In this document: positions 28,101 to 41,300 of the stretch, piece by piece
Position numbering within the stretch: the first letter of the stretch is position 1
Layout of the letters: every line of letters starts with the position of its first letter
Origin: Riptortus pedestris
Taxonomy: Eukaryota; Arthropoda; Insecta; Hemiptera; Alydidae
Assembly (NCBI GenBank): GCA_019009955.1
Contig: CM032228.1
Coordinates: forward strand, 129,411,501 to 129,475,500
Reading direction: 5' to 3'
DNA: 64,000 nucleotides
The notes under the pieces: generated by a model
Seen by the model: the letters and a program-made list of their open reading frames with translations, nothing else
Told to the model about the DNA's origin: nothing
Database searches by the model: none
Made by a program: the position numbers and the translations under genes

Positions 28101-31100
28101 GACAAAGGCAGAAAAAATACAATAAATGTTATTTCCTTTGTGCTGGAATGACACGCTTATGAGGGAATCTCACATTTTATTCTTCATTTCTCCTTTAGTC
28201 AGATGCCCATTTAAACAGGACTCGAAATTTCAGCTGGACATGAGATGTGAAATTACATGAATAGCAGTGTTATCAACTCAGTTAAATATTCGAACTAGAG
28301 AAAAGCTTGTTAAACAAACATTTTAGTACATTGCATACTTAATTTCATTATGGAATTTTTTTTTAAACAACATGTGTCAAAAATATGGACGATTTTGCGT
28401 TTGAGGAGCAAGGCATGGATTGGAGTAAGAAAAGGGAGTTGGTCCAAAACTGAGACACCTGGTCCAAACTCCAGGCTTCAAGAGGCAACCTCATATTGCA
28501 TAGTGGTACAAGAGGTTCAATGAATGATAATAATATTAAGTCCAATTCAACTTATCCTGCAATTTGTTGTTATTTATTAATGTTAATTTTCCCTGATAAT
28601 ACTTCCATGCCTTGTAACCCAATGTTTGGTCTATGCTTGTAACAATTTAAATTTTATTTTTGTAACTAACAATTAAAAAAATTTAAAATTGTAAATGAAT
28701 GATAAAAATGTGAATCCATGGAACACTAAGCGTAATCTTTTCAGGTTTGATGTAAAGACTTCATTATCAGCTTTTATCTGTTTCCCATATAGCATGATAA
28801 GTTGGTGGAGGAGCTAATCGAATGATGAAGTACTGTCTTTTGCTTGAGCACATCACAAGTACAGAAACGCGTGACACCTTGTCCTCCTACCAAGTATGGC
28901 AGGCCAATGCCCATCTAAGTTTGTAATACTAATGTAATATTATACAAAGTTTAGAAGCAATAAACATAATTTTAATTTACTATTCTGCATTTTCTCCTTT
29001 TTGAAAAATAATTTTGATGTGAGTGTTATTATTTAAATTGAAAATACTTACTGGGGTGGAATCTGGAGTTTGTGATTCAGATCGATGCCTATCTCTAGTA
29101 ATGGATCGCTGTCTGTCTAAAACTACTGGACAAATCGCAGTGGGAGGCAAGATATGAACACGGTTTTCACCAAAATTACATTCTGGTTTCACCTGAGAAG
29201 CACATCTGTTATGGAGCTGAAATAAATGTTATGAGACAATGTTAATCTTTGGATTTGAGTTAAACACATCATTTGTAATTAAATAAAATTGTACATTAAA
29301 AAGGCCGAAATTGAAATGATTATCTTATAAAGTTGTTTAGTAATTATATTGTTGCGAAAACTACGTATATGAAAAATTAAACAGAGTTAATCACATATTT
29401 AAGTTGTACGAAGCAGATCAGAGTCGATGGATGGTCTAGGCCCGCCAAGCATTTCTAAAATTGAATTTATTTTATCGACTTTCTCCACTGAATATATTGT
29501 TATAAAATATATGTATATATGTAAATATTTTTTTCTGTGCGGCCCGCCAAAAAATTTTAAAATTTAAATTGGCCCGTTGATTAAAAAGGTTGCTCACCCC
29601 TGGTCTAGATCGTTTTCGGCAATGCCCGGTCGTGACTCGGTATACCCCTTTGATGTTTTTCGGCCAAGCTAAAAAGGGACCAGCCCACCTCGAGTTTAGT
29701 TCTTTTTGTTCTCAGCTCTCTTCAAGTGATCAACAGTGCATTCAGTGCAGCCTTAGTGAACAGTGCGTCTTAGTTGCAGTGCAGTAAAGTGTTTTATGTG
29801 AAGAACTCTGTTTAGCCGTTTTTATGTAAATAACAGTATAGTGACGTGTTTAAGTAAAGGACAGTGCAGTGCCGTTATCTTTGCGAAAATCAGTGCAGTG
29901 CCGTGCTTTTGTGAACTTCAGTGATCGTGAGTGAGTTATTGGACGGTGCAATAAAAAGAACAGTGAAGCTATCAGTGCATACTGTGAGTAGTAGTTAAGA
30001 ATAATTAACCAAGTGTGTAGTGCATTGTTAAATAAATAGTGCAGTGATAAAAACTCTCAAGCTTGTGTGTGTTTAATTTTGCAATCCAAAAGAACTCTAA
30101 TAAACAACGTTTATTGATTTTGTAATAAGTATCAATATATAACTAAAATAATTTAAAAGCAGGTTCCATTAAAGTTCATGGGAAAGTCAAAGAACTAACT
30201 TTAGAACAGTGAAACTATTGGCAACAAAATAATTACAATTAATTAATAATAACTTCTTTGAAAGAAAAGAAAAAATCTACTGGTTTCAACTTATATATCC
30301 ATACCTTATTTGGATACTTGAATTACTAAATGATAGGAATTTACTAATGACGGACTCATTAAATAAACTCCTTGGGCTCACCCTGGCTAGAAAAGGGTGG
30401 TAATCTGTAGATACCCCGTTCCGATTAGCCATAGTAGCATAAAGTCGATGTAAAATAATAATGAATGATAGGAGATATACATTGCAAGAGGTTCTCCACA
30501 ACCTATTACTCCACAAATTATTTACTTTAATTGCAGTCTCCATCATCATCCAATCGGACAGAATACAAGTAATTGAGTTTCAAACAATGACTGCTTTTGA
30601 AAATATCTTATAGAATCGTATACACGAAAGATATTAAAGTATAAATAAAAAGTATATGAACTTATATGAAGGAACTGTAATTGTGGGACTTAATTTACAA
30701 TTTATGTGCCAGTTGAGGTGATGATCACTGGGAGACACAACTCACTCTTAGCAAGGCTATCAAAGTGAAAGAAGTAATTATTATAATGACTCTATTGGAC
30801 AGAGTAACGTATTTGCTAGTATTGTATTAGTAGATTTCCCTTAAGGAAGGTCATACTCAAGACGCGATTTTCGAAATATTTCTTCAAATGTCCATCATCC
30901 TGCTGGATGTGATATTAAAACATATGTTTTGTTATACATAAAGTAAGTGTTCCACGTGGTATTAAGCCACATGTGTTTTATTATAGATAATCTATTGTTT
31001 CATGAGTCAGAATAAATGTAGTTGTACTGTTTACATTGTGGCTCTCAATATCCTACATTTGTACTGCGGGAAGACGAAATCTAATCGTCGGGAGGGTAGT

Positions 31101-34100
31101 TTCGAGGAAGAAACTCCAAGAATCATGGAATATTTAATTTCCGAATTGATGTCTTCGACCCGGAAACTGAGGAATGGGATTATTACTTAGAAAGATTTGA
31201 GATAGAACTTGGGGTGAATTCCATCTTGTCAGGTTCGGTGGCTGCCTGGGATCTCCTATTGTCGAGGGTAGGAGCAGCATCTTTCAAGGTAATACCATAC
31301 CACTACAGCCCACAGAAGGTAAGCAATCAAGAATACTCTCATATATTATTGGTACTGAATAGTTATTTTGGGAAAAAAAGTATAGTTCCCTGGGACGACC
31401 TGTAGTGTTCTGAACACACGCATAAGAGAGGATGACGAGCCTGTGTCTCACTCAGTGTAATAGCGCGGCACGTAAGGGTGCAATATTACCTTGTTTTTCG
31501 CCCGAATTACCGTTTTTTTTTTTTGTTTTTTTTGCAAAGTATCCTGAGGATGGGTCCTTGAAGTGTGCTACCAGGGTGACATCCTTCAAAAATATTGTTA
31601 CGTTTATTACTAAAATAATAAACGTTAATTATTAGGGTTCTTTTGGATTACATAAATTTGAAATTTATGGTCTCTTCCATTTTCTAGACTATTTTCAAGT
31701 CTAAGAAAGGCATCCTTCTTCTTTCCTTAACTCCAAGCTTAAATTTTACTGTATCACTGTAGCCATTAAGTAATTCAACAGACTATTTAAATCATTCTTT
31801 GAACCATTAAAAGGCCGTTACGCAGGGGCTGCGTAAAGTAAGCAGACTTCCCATGTGAAGGTTTACAATAGATAAATCTACCTACTGGTAACGCTTAACA
31901 CCACCGTGGATATTAAGTGAATAAAAACAAACGATAATGAGAAATCTCAGTAAGTTTTCATTTAAAAACCTCTAAAACAAAAGCGTCTAAATTGTAAACA
32001 AACAGGTCAGCACACCTCTCAGTGCTGATTAGATAGAAATATTCTAGACCGCAAAGAATAACAATTACTGGAATATAACTGAATATAACATATTGATTTT
32101 ATTGAAAACTATTTACTATAGCTAGAGCTGTAATTTATAATGAATCAGAATAATTTTTATCTCAATCACTCAAATTTTAGTAATCCAAGAACGGGAGGGG
32201 GGGGGATCAGCAGAACGTATTTGCATATATCTCACAAGGAAGAAGTTCAATGTAAGCAATATTGGGTATTTAACCATAGAATGAAGTGATATATGACGCA
32301 CTTTTTCACCCTACACGTATACTACATGATGAGAATAAACCATGCTCTGCACCACTAGGAATCAGTCTAAGAAGACACACAAGAGAAATACAAGATCTAC
32401 TATTGAAGAAACAGACTTGAGCCAGGATAAACTCCAGTGGTTGCACATACCTCCTAGAGTTGATTTAAGTCTAAAGAATATAGGAATAAGTTTAGTTAAA
32501 ACACAATGACCGGCATTTTGGGAATATATACCGATTATTAGGTGATACGGGTGTATCCAAAAACAAAGATAATGTCAGTTCCGCTATAATTCACAGCGGT
32601 GCTGCTGCCAAGAAATATAAATTACCCCCATTTACAGTGATGAACTACAAGCCATCTATATTTTTGGCCATCAATAGCTATAATAATAAAATCCTCATCT
32701 GATCCTCATCTCTGATTCTTTCTCTGCCATACAAAGCTTCCAAAAACCCAATAAATTCGGAATCACTTTGAATAAAATCAAGAACAATTTGGACATATTA
32801 AAAACATTAAAAAAAAACATTGTAATATTTTTATGGACCCCGTCCCATGCAGGACTAGTTGGGAATGAAGAAGGGGATAAGGCCGCTAAGGAGGCTGATG
32901 TAATGCATGATCCACTCGTACAAATGCATGAAGTGAGTGATTTGAATTCCTGGCTAAGACGCAGAGTCCTAGAAAAGTGAAACTCGATCTGGTCTGAAGT
33001 GTCCCTTACTATGTTCTTACTAATAAGTTAACTGTTAACACGTGTGTGTTCTTACTAATAAGTTAAGGAATATATACGTAATAGATAATAAATTAAGAAT
33101 AATTATAAGATGGTGGTGAATAAGATATAGGGCATAAAAGATTGCCCAAATAAACCCTAATCCTAATTATAATTATTTAATAATACAGTTTTCACTTCAT
33201 TGTCTTTATTAAGGAGTACTTTCTGTTTCTCCAATCTTCAGTCATGCTAACTTGTAGATTCGCCGCTGGATCAATACACCTGGAGTGGCTTGTGAGATAA
33301 AAAGTATTCTGTGGAAATAAGTACTTCGAATTGAAATGGAATTGGTGTTATTATCCAACCTGTCAAAAAATATCCAGTTTACATTCCATACATTTAATTA
33401 TATATAATTTTTTTTTAGTATACCTTGGAATCAAGGGTTATTACTTTGCATAATTATAGTATATAAGCCTTAGTTGCAAAAAGTGGACGTTAATAAATAA
33501 TTTAGATTTATTGTATATATATATCTTATATCTAATTTCATTAATGTAATTTTTCATACTACTTTATAACCTGAGACTTAAATTGTATTTTACAAATATA
33601 CTTCGATTAATCTGTAGTAAAGTATCATTAGATGCCCATTTACAAAGTAATAAAATTATTCTATTTCCAAATTCTTCCTGGAATACTTACTGTTATCTGA
33701 CACCAACGACAATGAAGACCTGTAATTCCATTATAAGATTTTATAGTTTTCTTACATTTATGACATTTTCCATGCCTATTCCCTTCAACCCAATGATGAG
33801 CCATGACTTGAGATGTTTTCTTTGATTTAACATACGTTGCAATACACGATGCCGGCGCACGCTGCACACAGCGTTCATGTACAGTATACTTGCAAACTGA
33901 AATTAAGAAATAAAAGATGTTTCAAATGTTAACTTAATAACCCAGAAATCTTCAAGTAGCCCAATACATGCAGGATAGAGTTAATCAATATAAAACTATT
34001 TATTTTTAAATGTTTTATTTTACATCAGCTTAACATGTTTCGTGCCTTTTATGATGACACCTCTTCGGGTTCTAAAACATCTAATGAACATTTAAAAAAA

Positions 34101-36903
34101 AAATAGCTTAATGGCTAAGCATTAATATATAAACGATCGATACCAGAGCCAATAAAGCCTACCTACGAATTTCTATGCAAAAGGATACTTTATAAAATTA
34201 CTCAAAAAACTTCAAATGTCCATGAAATATAAAAACTAACAATGTTAAATGACCTAACAAAAATTAATCTTAACATGCCAAAAATGTAACATACCTTTGC
34301 AGAAGACTAACCTGGCAGCTGACTAAAAACTGAAGGGGAAAATTGTTTATAAAATCATCTATTGGTTCTATTATATAAAAGCTATTTCTAATTTACCGAC
34401 GAATCCAACAATTGAAGATATTCAAATATTTAAGACGGGGTTTTATTACTGATTTTTTTTTATTTATATAAATCGGGTTTCTATTTATACAATACAAATG
34501 ATATTCATTTTTAGATATATATTAGACTATTTTTCGATTATTATAACATTCTCAGATTTAAAGTAGAGTTTCTACGTTAATGCGAGATCCGTAAATGCTG
34601 TTTTATTTTTGTTAATTATTACTGATAATAATGTGTACTTTTTAAAGGTACATTCAACTACGTAGATGATAGTCACCCTATCTATGAATTGGTCGTTTAG
34701 CTTATGACTATTGTTCCGAAAGATTAGAGAATGTCATTGCACCGAGATATGATAATCGGCATAACTCGGTCCAATTGAAACTAAGAACTAATCACATTCT
34801 GTAAATACATCCTAATGTAAATGAATTCTAATCCGAGTTTAATTACTAATTTAAGCCTTCAGGATCAAACACTACCTTCAATAAATGTTTTTATTTAAAA
34901 AAAAAAAGAACATTATTTTTACATATTCCCAACGCCATTTCTGCTTTTGCTGCTTTTCAATGAATAATATTCAAATTATTAACTTGATCATTGTCAAACT
35001 CGAGATATGAGCTTCATGTAAAACTAAAAAAAAAAAGAATTAGCTAATGGGTGAAAACGGCGGAGGGGGAATTTCGAGAATTCGTATTATCTCCGTTATC
35101 ATAGATCGGATCAAAAAGTTGTATAGTATAAATCTTATTGCCAAGTTGATATATAATTTTATATTTCACAAATATTTTTACTAATGTTGTACATATTTTT
35201 TCTCTATCGCTAATATTAACCGAGATATTTACATTTTTCAAGTTTCGACCATTAGTAATCTCCCACTTTTATTTATCGTACGTCAACAATAAGCCAATAT
35301 ATCGTGAAAGGTCTTACTCTAAACTTATACACCAACTAGCTCAGATACCCGGCTTCGCCCGGGAATTCATTTGAGGCTGGATGGCGATGGTATTTTTTTG
35401 GCAAGGCTTTACTTTGCACAATATTTTGACATTTACCCTTCCCAGTGTTTAGGGTTTATACCCGTCGTTGCTGTGGATTTGTTAATAATAAAATTAATTT
35501 TTTATGTAAGACTTCACTGTCCTCCATATTGTCATATTTCCCGTTTCCTGTGCATTATGCATAGATTTAAATTATTAAGGACAAAATATTATAATAATAT
35601 ATTATAATTTGAATTAATTTTTCCAGGTGAGGTACCTGGTAGTTCATATTGAAAAGAATTGTTGAGCAAATTTCTCTAAATAACAAAATATACAACTTTT
35701 GTTAAGTGCGTATTTGCCGAAACCCCAATTGGAAACGAAATATCACTATTTTTAATTTCAGGCTTCCCTTATAACCCCCGCTTCTGCCCGTACCTAGAAA
35801 TGTTAGTATGGCTTATTATAAGGAAGGCTTTAGTGCTAATACACATACCGAGTGTTCTATTTAGTTCGGTTGAGTCTTATGTGCCAAATAAAATTGTTGA
35901 GCCGCTATAATTTTTAGCGTATAACGCATTTAAACTTTGGTATACGATGAAAGTGTATATAACAAAAGTTACTTTAAATAACAAAATAAACAACTTTTGT
36001 TATGTGCATATTTGCCGAAACCCCAATAGGAAACGAAATATCACTATATTTAATTTCAGGCCTCCCATATAACCCCCACTCCTGCCCGTCCCTAGAAATG
36101 TGAGTATGGCTTATTATAAGGAAAGCGTTAGTGCTAACTCACATACCGAGTATGGTTCAGTTCGGTTGAGTTTTTTGTGCCAAATAAAATTGTTCACTTC
36201 CGCAGTAGTTTTTAACGTATAACTCATTTATACTTAGGTATACGACAAAAGTGTATATAGCAAAAGTTACTCTCAATAACAAAATAATCAACTTTTGTTT
36301 TGGGCATAATTGCCGAAAATGCATTAGGAAATGAAATATTTCTATTTTTAATTTCAGACCTCCCTTATAACCCCCACTCCTGCCCGTCCCTAGAAATGTT
36401 AGTATAGCTTATTATAAGGAAGGAGTTAGTACTAATACACATACCGAGTTTTATTTAGTTCGGTTGAGTTTTTTGTGCCAAATAAAATTGTTGACTTCCG
36501 CAGTAGTTTTTAACGTATAACTCATTTATACTTAGGTATAAGACAAAAGTGTTTATAACAAAAGTTACTCTAAATTACAAAATAAACAACTTTTGTTATA
36601 GGCATATTCGCTGAAAAAGCTATAGGAAACGAAATATCGCTATTTTTAATTTCAGGCCTCCCTTATAACCCCCACTTCTGTTTATCTTAGAGAATATTAA
36701 TATAGCCTAAAGTCTAAGTTGGGCTAGTAGTAATATACATACCAAGTTTCATAAAATTCAGTTCAGCCGTTTATGCGTGAAAAGGTAACAAACAAACAAA
36801 CAGACACCAAAGAAACAAAATGCAGTTATGGTGTCTATGACATATGAAACGAAAAGTTATCGGGAAATTTCGCGAAAAAATTCAATGTACAGACAGAGGT
36901 TAC

Positions 36904-36982
<79 letters not shown>

Positions 36983-38190
36983 TTATTGTTTTCATCAATT
37001 AAGATAAACTTTTATTTCATCTATACCATACTCGATATTTAACTGTTTTGTTTAACATTGAATATCATATTCGTTAATGGCTGAAATTGGACGATAAATA
37101 GGGGAGGGACTAGAGGAGGAGATTCGAAAGTTCAAATATCTCCATTATTATGAGCCGGATCGAAAAATTTATATCCAATCTTGTTGTATGCGGACTTCCC
37201 TCTTGCTGGAATGACACTCTTGACTTCTCATCTCATCATCTATTCTATTTCTTCCCTATCAAGAAGCCAATGCCAACAGAAATGGATATGTACACTGGAA
37301 ATGAGATTTTTGGAGACTCAGTTACATACTTATGATAAACCTTTATAAGGTGGGATATATCCACCTTCTATATATAGAAGGCTGGAAATTAAAAAAAAAT
37401 GCAAATATCCCCGTTAATTATCGGAATATAGAATAAATGTATAGAACAACATTTATAGAAAATCAAATTTTCAACAAGATATATATATTATTATATACAA
37501 TTTTTATCGTGACTCATAATAACAGAGAGATTTTTAATTTTCGATTTTCCCCTCTGGCCTCCTCCTTCCACGGGTCCATTGTACATTATTTATTGTAATT
37601 CACCTTTTGGAGCTAGCAATCGACAGGTTTTCTGGCACCCAGTTTCAATTGTATGTCGATATTTCTTTCCTTGGACACTTTTCATGATTTGTTATTTTCA
37701 TTATCGAATATCTCAAAAGAGAACTAATTACGCAAATGAGGAATGAAACTATAGACTTTTTCTTCCATTTCTTTCTTCCGAAACTTCTGTGCCTTTGTCT
37801 TCTAATTTGCTTTTCTATTAATTATGTCAAGTATTAATTTTCTTGTTATTTATTAATATTTACTTTGTACTAACGCTAATTGGGATGGGTCATCTACAGG
37901 TTACCTCCCTTTTCTAGCCAGAATGGGACTAAGGGTTTTATTTACGAACTCGTCACCAAACTAATTCCTATTGCCCAGGTAATAAATCTCAACTATAGGT
38001 TTATCAAGTCTTAATGTAGGACAAACAAACGCCTTATCTTCCGTTGCTATAGTCACAGGTTTTGATTGTCTTGGAAAGTAGATCTGTTTGTCTACTATTT
38101 CATTGATGTACTATTGATGTACTACAGTTCGTTAGAGTAGTTGTGTTGTATAACATATGTTTTCTAAAACTTTAAATCTTCACTTACATA

Positions 38191-38236
<46 letters not shown>

Positions 38237-38239
38237 CAT

Positions 38240-38299
<60 letters not shown>

Positions 38300-38321
38300 C
38301 CACACACTCGCGGGCACCCAC

Positions 38322-38374
<53 letters not shown>

Positions 38375-41300
38375 TAATACAGCTGATTGTTACTCCAACT
38401 GTTTCTATTTATAGTTAAAGATAATAAGGGAAGACTATGTGAAACTAACGTTCTCTGTAATTTGAATAAAACATCAAATTTGGATTTGATGCGGTGCCAA
38501 AATATAAACTATAGAAATGAGAAAATACTTACAATTAATCAAGATGTGTGGAGTAAATAAGGGGTATGAGGAGAGTACGATTTATAGGTAACCTGAAAAC
38601 TCATTTCTGAATTGTAGTTGCTGACAGCAGATCGGTTCGGTAATAACAGAAGTAGCACTATCCACTAAGGTGTTGTGTGAGCCGAGATAGTGCCCGCTAT
38701 CTACAGGTGTAAGCCTGGTTTCTGAATCATTCTGAGGGGACTGGCTCTTCCGAATCTTGGTCGTCGTGTCAGCGAATATTCCTCATATTGCAGTTCGTAG
38801 CTAGGCATTATTGGTTCGTCGTGAATCGTTCTCTTATAGATTATATACTTAAATATGAAATTCTGTTATTTATTTATTTATTTTAAAAGTACATTAAAGG
38901 TTTTCTCTTCTGAAGAGGTGGCATCATAAGTTCGTGAAACATGTATTACACAGGTACATAAAACATTTACGATGAAATTGCTTTATAATTATGGGGACGT
39001 AGGTGTGTTTGACCTGACATACAAAAATTTTACTTTGATTCATTGTGGCAAATGTTTTTATATATGAACTCTAAATACTACAATTAGTTGACTAAAATAA
39101 AAGAAAATAATGTAGAATTATTTATGGTCTCTTTAACGAACGTAGTTTATATATGTCTAATTTAAATGTAATTTTAAAAAATACTACTACCTCATATTGT
39201 GATCCGTACTGTAGGTATCTGAATAGATAGATTTACTTTCCTCGTTAAGTAAGAATTGAAATATTATTAATCAAAATAGGAACACTTAATGCTTCTTGGA
39301 TAATATACTCTTTTTTGCTCAGGTAAATTTTTATTTTATTAAAGTTGTGACTTAATTTCATTCAATTGTGAATATTGAAGGGAACCAGCTTTTCTTTAGC
39401 AACTTCTTTATAGGAAACTCGACATGTTTCGCTTCATATGAAGCCTCTTTAGCTTCAAATGAAGCCTCTTTAGGGAGTTTAATATTATTTAAACTAATTG
39501 ACAGTCACGTACACTACCTTCCGCCCAGGGAGTCAGGTCGAAACTGACCGTGAATCATGGGTTGTATAGAAAGTAAGGAAATCTGTCATAATCGCGTGAT
39601 ATTACAGAAATAAGTTGGTATTATATATTAATTAAATTCTAAAATATCTATGTATGCCCAAAAGTATACTGTAGATAGAAGAATCCAAAAAAATAATTAA
39701 CATTAATGTTTGTTAAACATCCTTTCAAATTTACTAATTATTAAAGTTTTTGTTATATTTTAAAAATGTTTCCTAATCTAACAATATTTAATATAACGAA
39801 ACAAATGTTTTACTGAAGCTCCAATCATAACAAATGCTATATTGAAGAGCGGGAGAGGGGGGGGGGCAGCTTCTATAAAACTAAATAATACAGCATGTGA
39901 AAAATATTGACGAAAATGAAAATGGACTTCATTGTATAATTATGCTATTAAATATGTGGGGCTCAGGTTAGCCATGCGAGTTAAAGCGTTGACCTTTATC
40001 TCACATGGTAAACCTAGAGTGGCGAGTTCGATTCTTGCCTGGGCAAAGAGAGTTATTTAGTTACGAAATTCATTAAATAACGTCCTAAAATCCCACCCTG
40101 GCTAGAAAAGGGTGGTAACCTGTAGATAACCCGTCCCGATTAGCCTAAGTTGCAAAAAGTGGACGTTAATAAATAATAATAATAATATTAAATATGTAAG
40201 TGGTTTCTGTTTTGATAGAGTAAAGATTTTAGAAAAAGAACGAAACAATTAAGTGGAAAATTAAAGAAATATAATTTAATTTTGGGATTGCCGATGTCAC
40301 GGTTTAAAAAAAAAATCACATTTTATGGTTCTAACGTCTAATTTCATTTCACTTTATGAAGAGATTTAGAAATAATTTCAATTTAAATAGGATAAACGAA
40401 AGAATTTTCTTTGTTAACTTGTTTTAACCTTTACATGAGTCGTTAATCCAGATGACCGTTATCACTACTGATAGGCTTACAGCTATAGCAGGCAGAGATC
40501 AGCACATTTGTCTTCATTCAATTAAGAGAGTGTACTGGTTTTCTTGTTTTGAGATTATAATTATTTGTTCCTGCAAGTGCTTACCCTGACAGCTCCACTA
40601 GTTTATTCCCCTCCCAAACTGACAAGAAAGGTCCAAGGGTAAAAATATTTATGATTCTTTGAAATCGGGATTTCCTGCCATAAAAGAGTATTATAGGCAG
40701 AGCAATTCAATGGCCGCACTATGCCACACACTCAACTAGAATGAATTTTCTTAAGTCGTGGAGAAAGTCTTATATAAATTATAACTCCGGGAAACATAAG
40801 ACTGATATGTCTGCCAGGAGCTGGACCTCGTCATTTTATAAGAGAAGATATTTAGGAAACAGTGAAAGGAAATCATCTGCACAGGATGACAGAGTTGGGC
40901 AGTAATTAAATACTTTTGTAATTGACTAATTTTTCAACTAATAAATACTAGTTATGTAATTGCAACTACAGTTACAAAAATGTAGTTGGTAACTGTAGTT
41001 GCATTTTCTTGGTTTTGCAATTACAGTAATTGTAGTTGGTATTCATAAATCCAACTACTAGTTGAAATAAAAAGTAGTTATAAATATAATTACAATTAGT
41101 AGTTGTAATTGTAACTGTAGTTACTGAGTAAAAACTATAACTACATACAGACAATTAGCAGTATTTTACGTTCCAAAGAGCGAACACATTTTGATCGCCT
41201 CTTTATAAATATTTGCAATCGTCGGTGACGAATGGCTCATCTGAGACACCATTTGTTTCACAGAATATGCTCAGACGGAACATGTCAGAATAACTGGAGG

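Larger units (their letters stand above)
29217..33690. other. Dgk intron I-J
   Basis: 4.5 kb. Holds a probable solo LTR with nested hAT MITE (29350-30226), SINE (30344-30466), Helentron-like end (30828-30903), Gag fragment (31115-31405), Helentron-like head (31816-32115), LINE remnant (32330-33010) and a SINE stub (33468-33501). Confidence 0.85.
35335..36985 (+). mobile_element. Interspersed element with 4 internal 298-bp tandem units
   Basis: Head CTAGCTCAGATACCCGGCTT CGCCCGGG at 35338; tail TTTCATAAAATTCAGTTCAG CCG, AACAAACAAACAAACAGACA, then ACAGACAGAGGTTACAATTT and a (TA)n run ending at 36980. Similar head and tail signatures recur in arthropod dispersed repeats of LINE/SINE-like type. 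Four tandem units lie between (see separate entry). No ORF. Confidence 0.65.

Noticed and set aside
38157..38414. ORFs of 60-85 codons on both strands
   Set aside because: Pure translation of the compound microsatellite; low complexity in every frame.
39958..40040. Possible tRNA gene
   Set aside because: Box A and box B are present but there is no foldable acceptor stem, and the sequence continues into a dispersed SINE body with target duplications.
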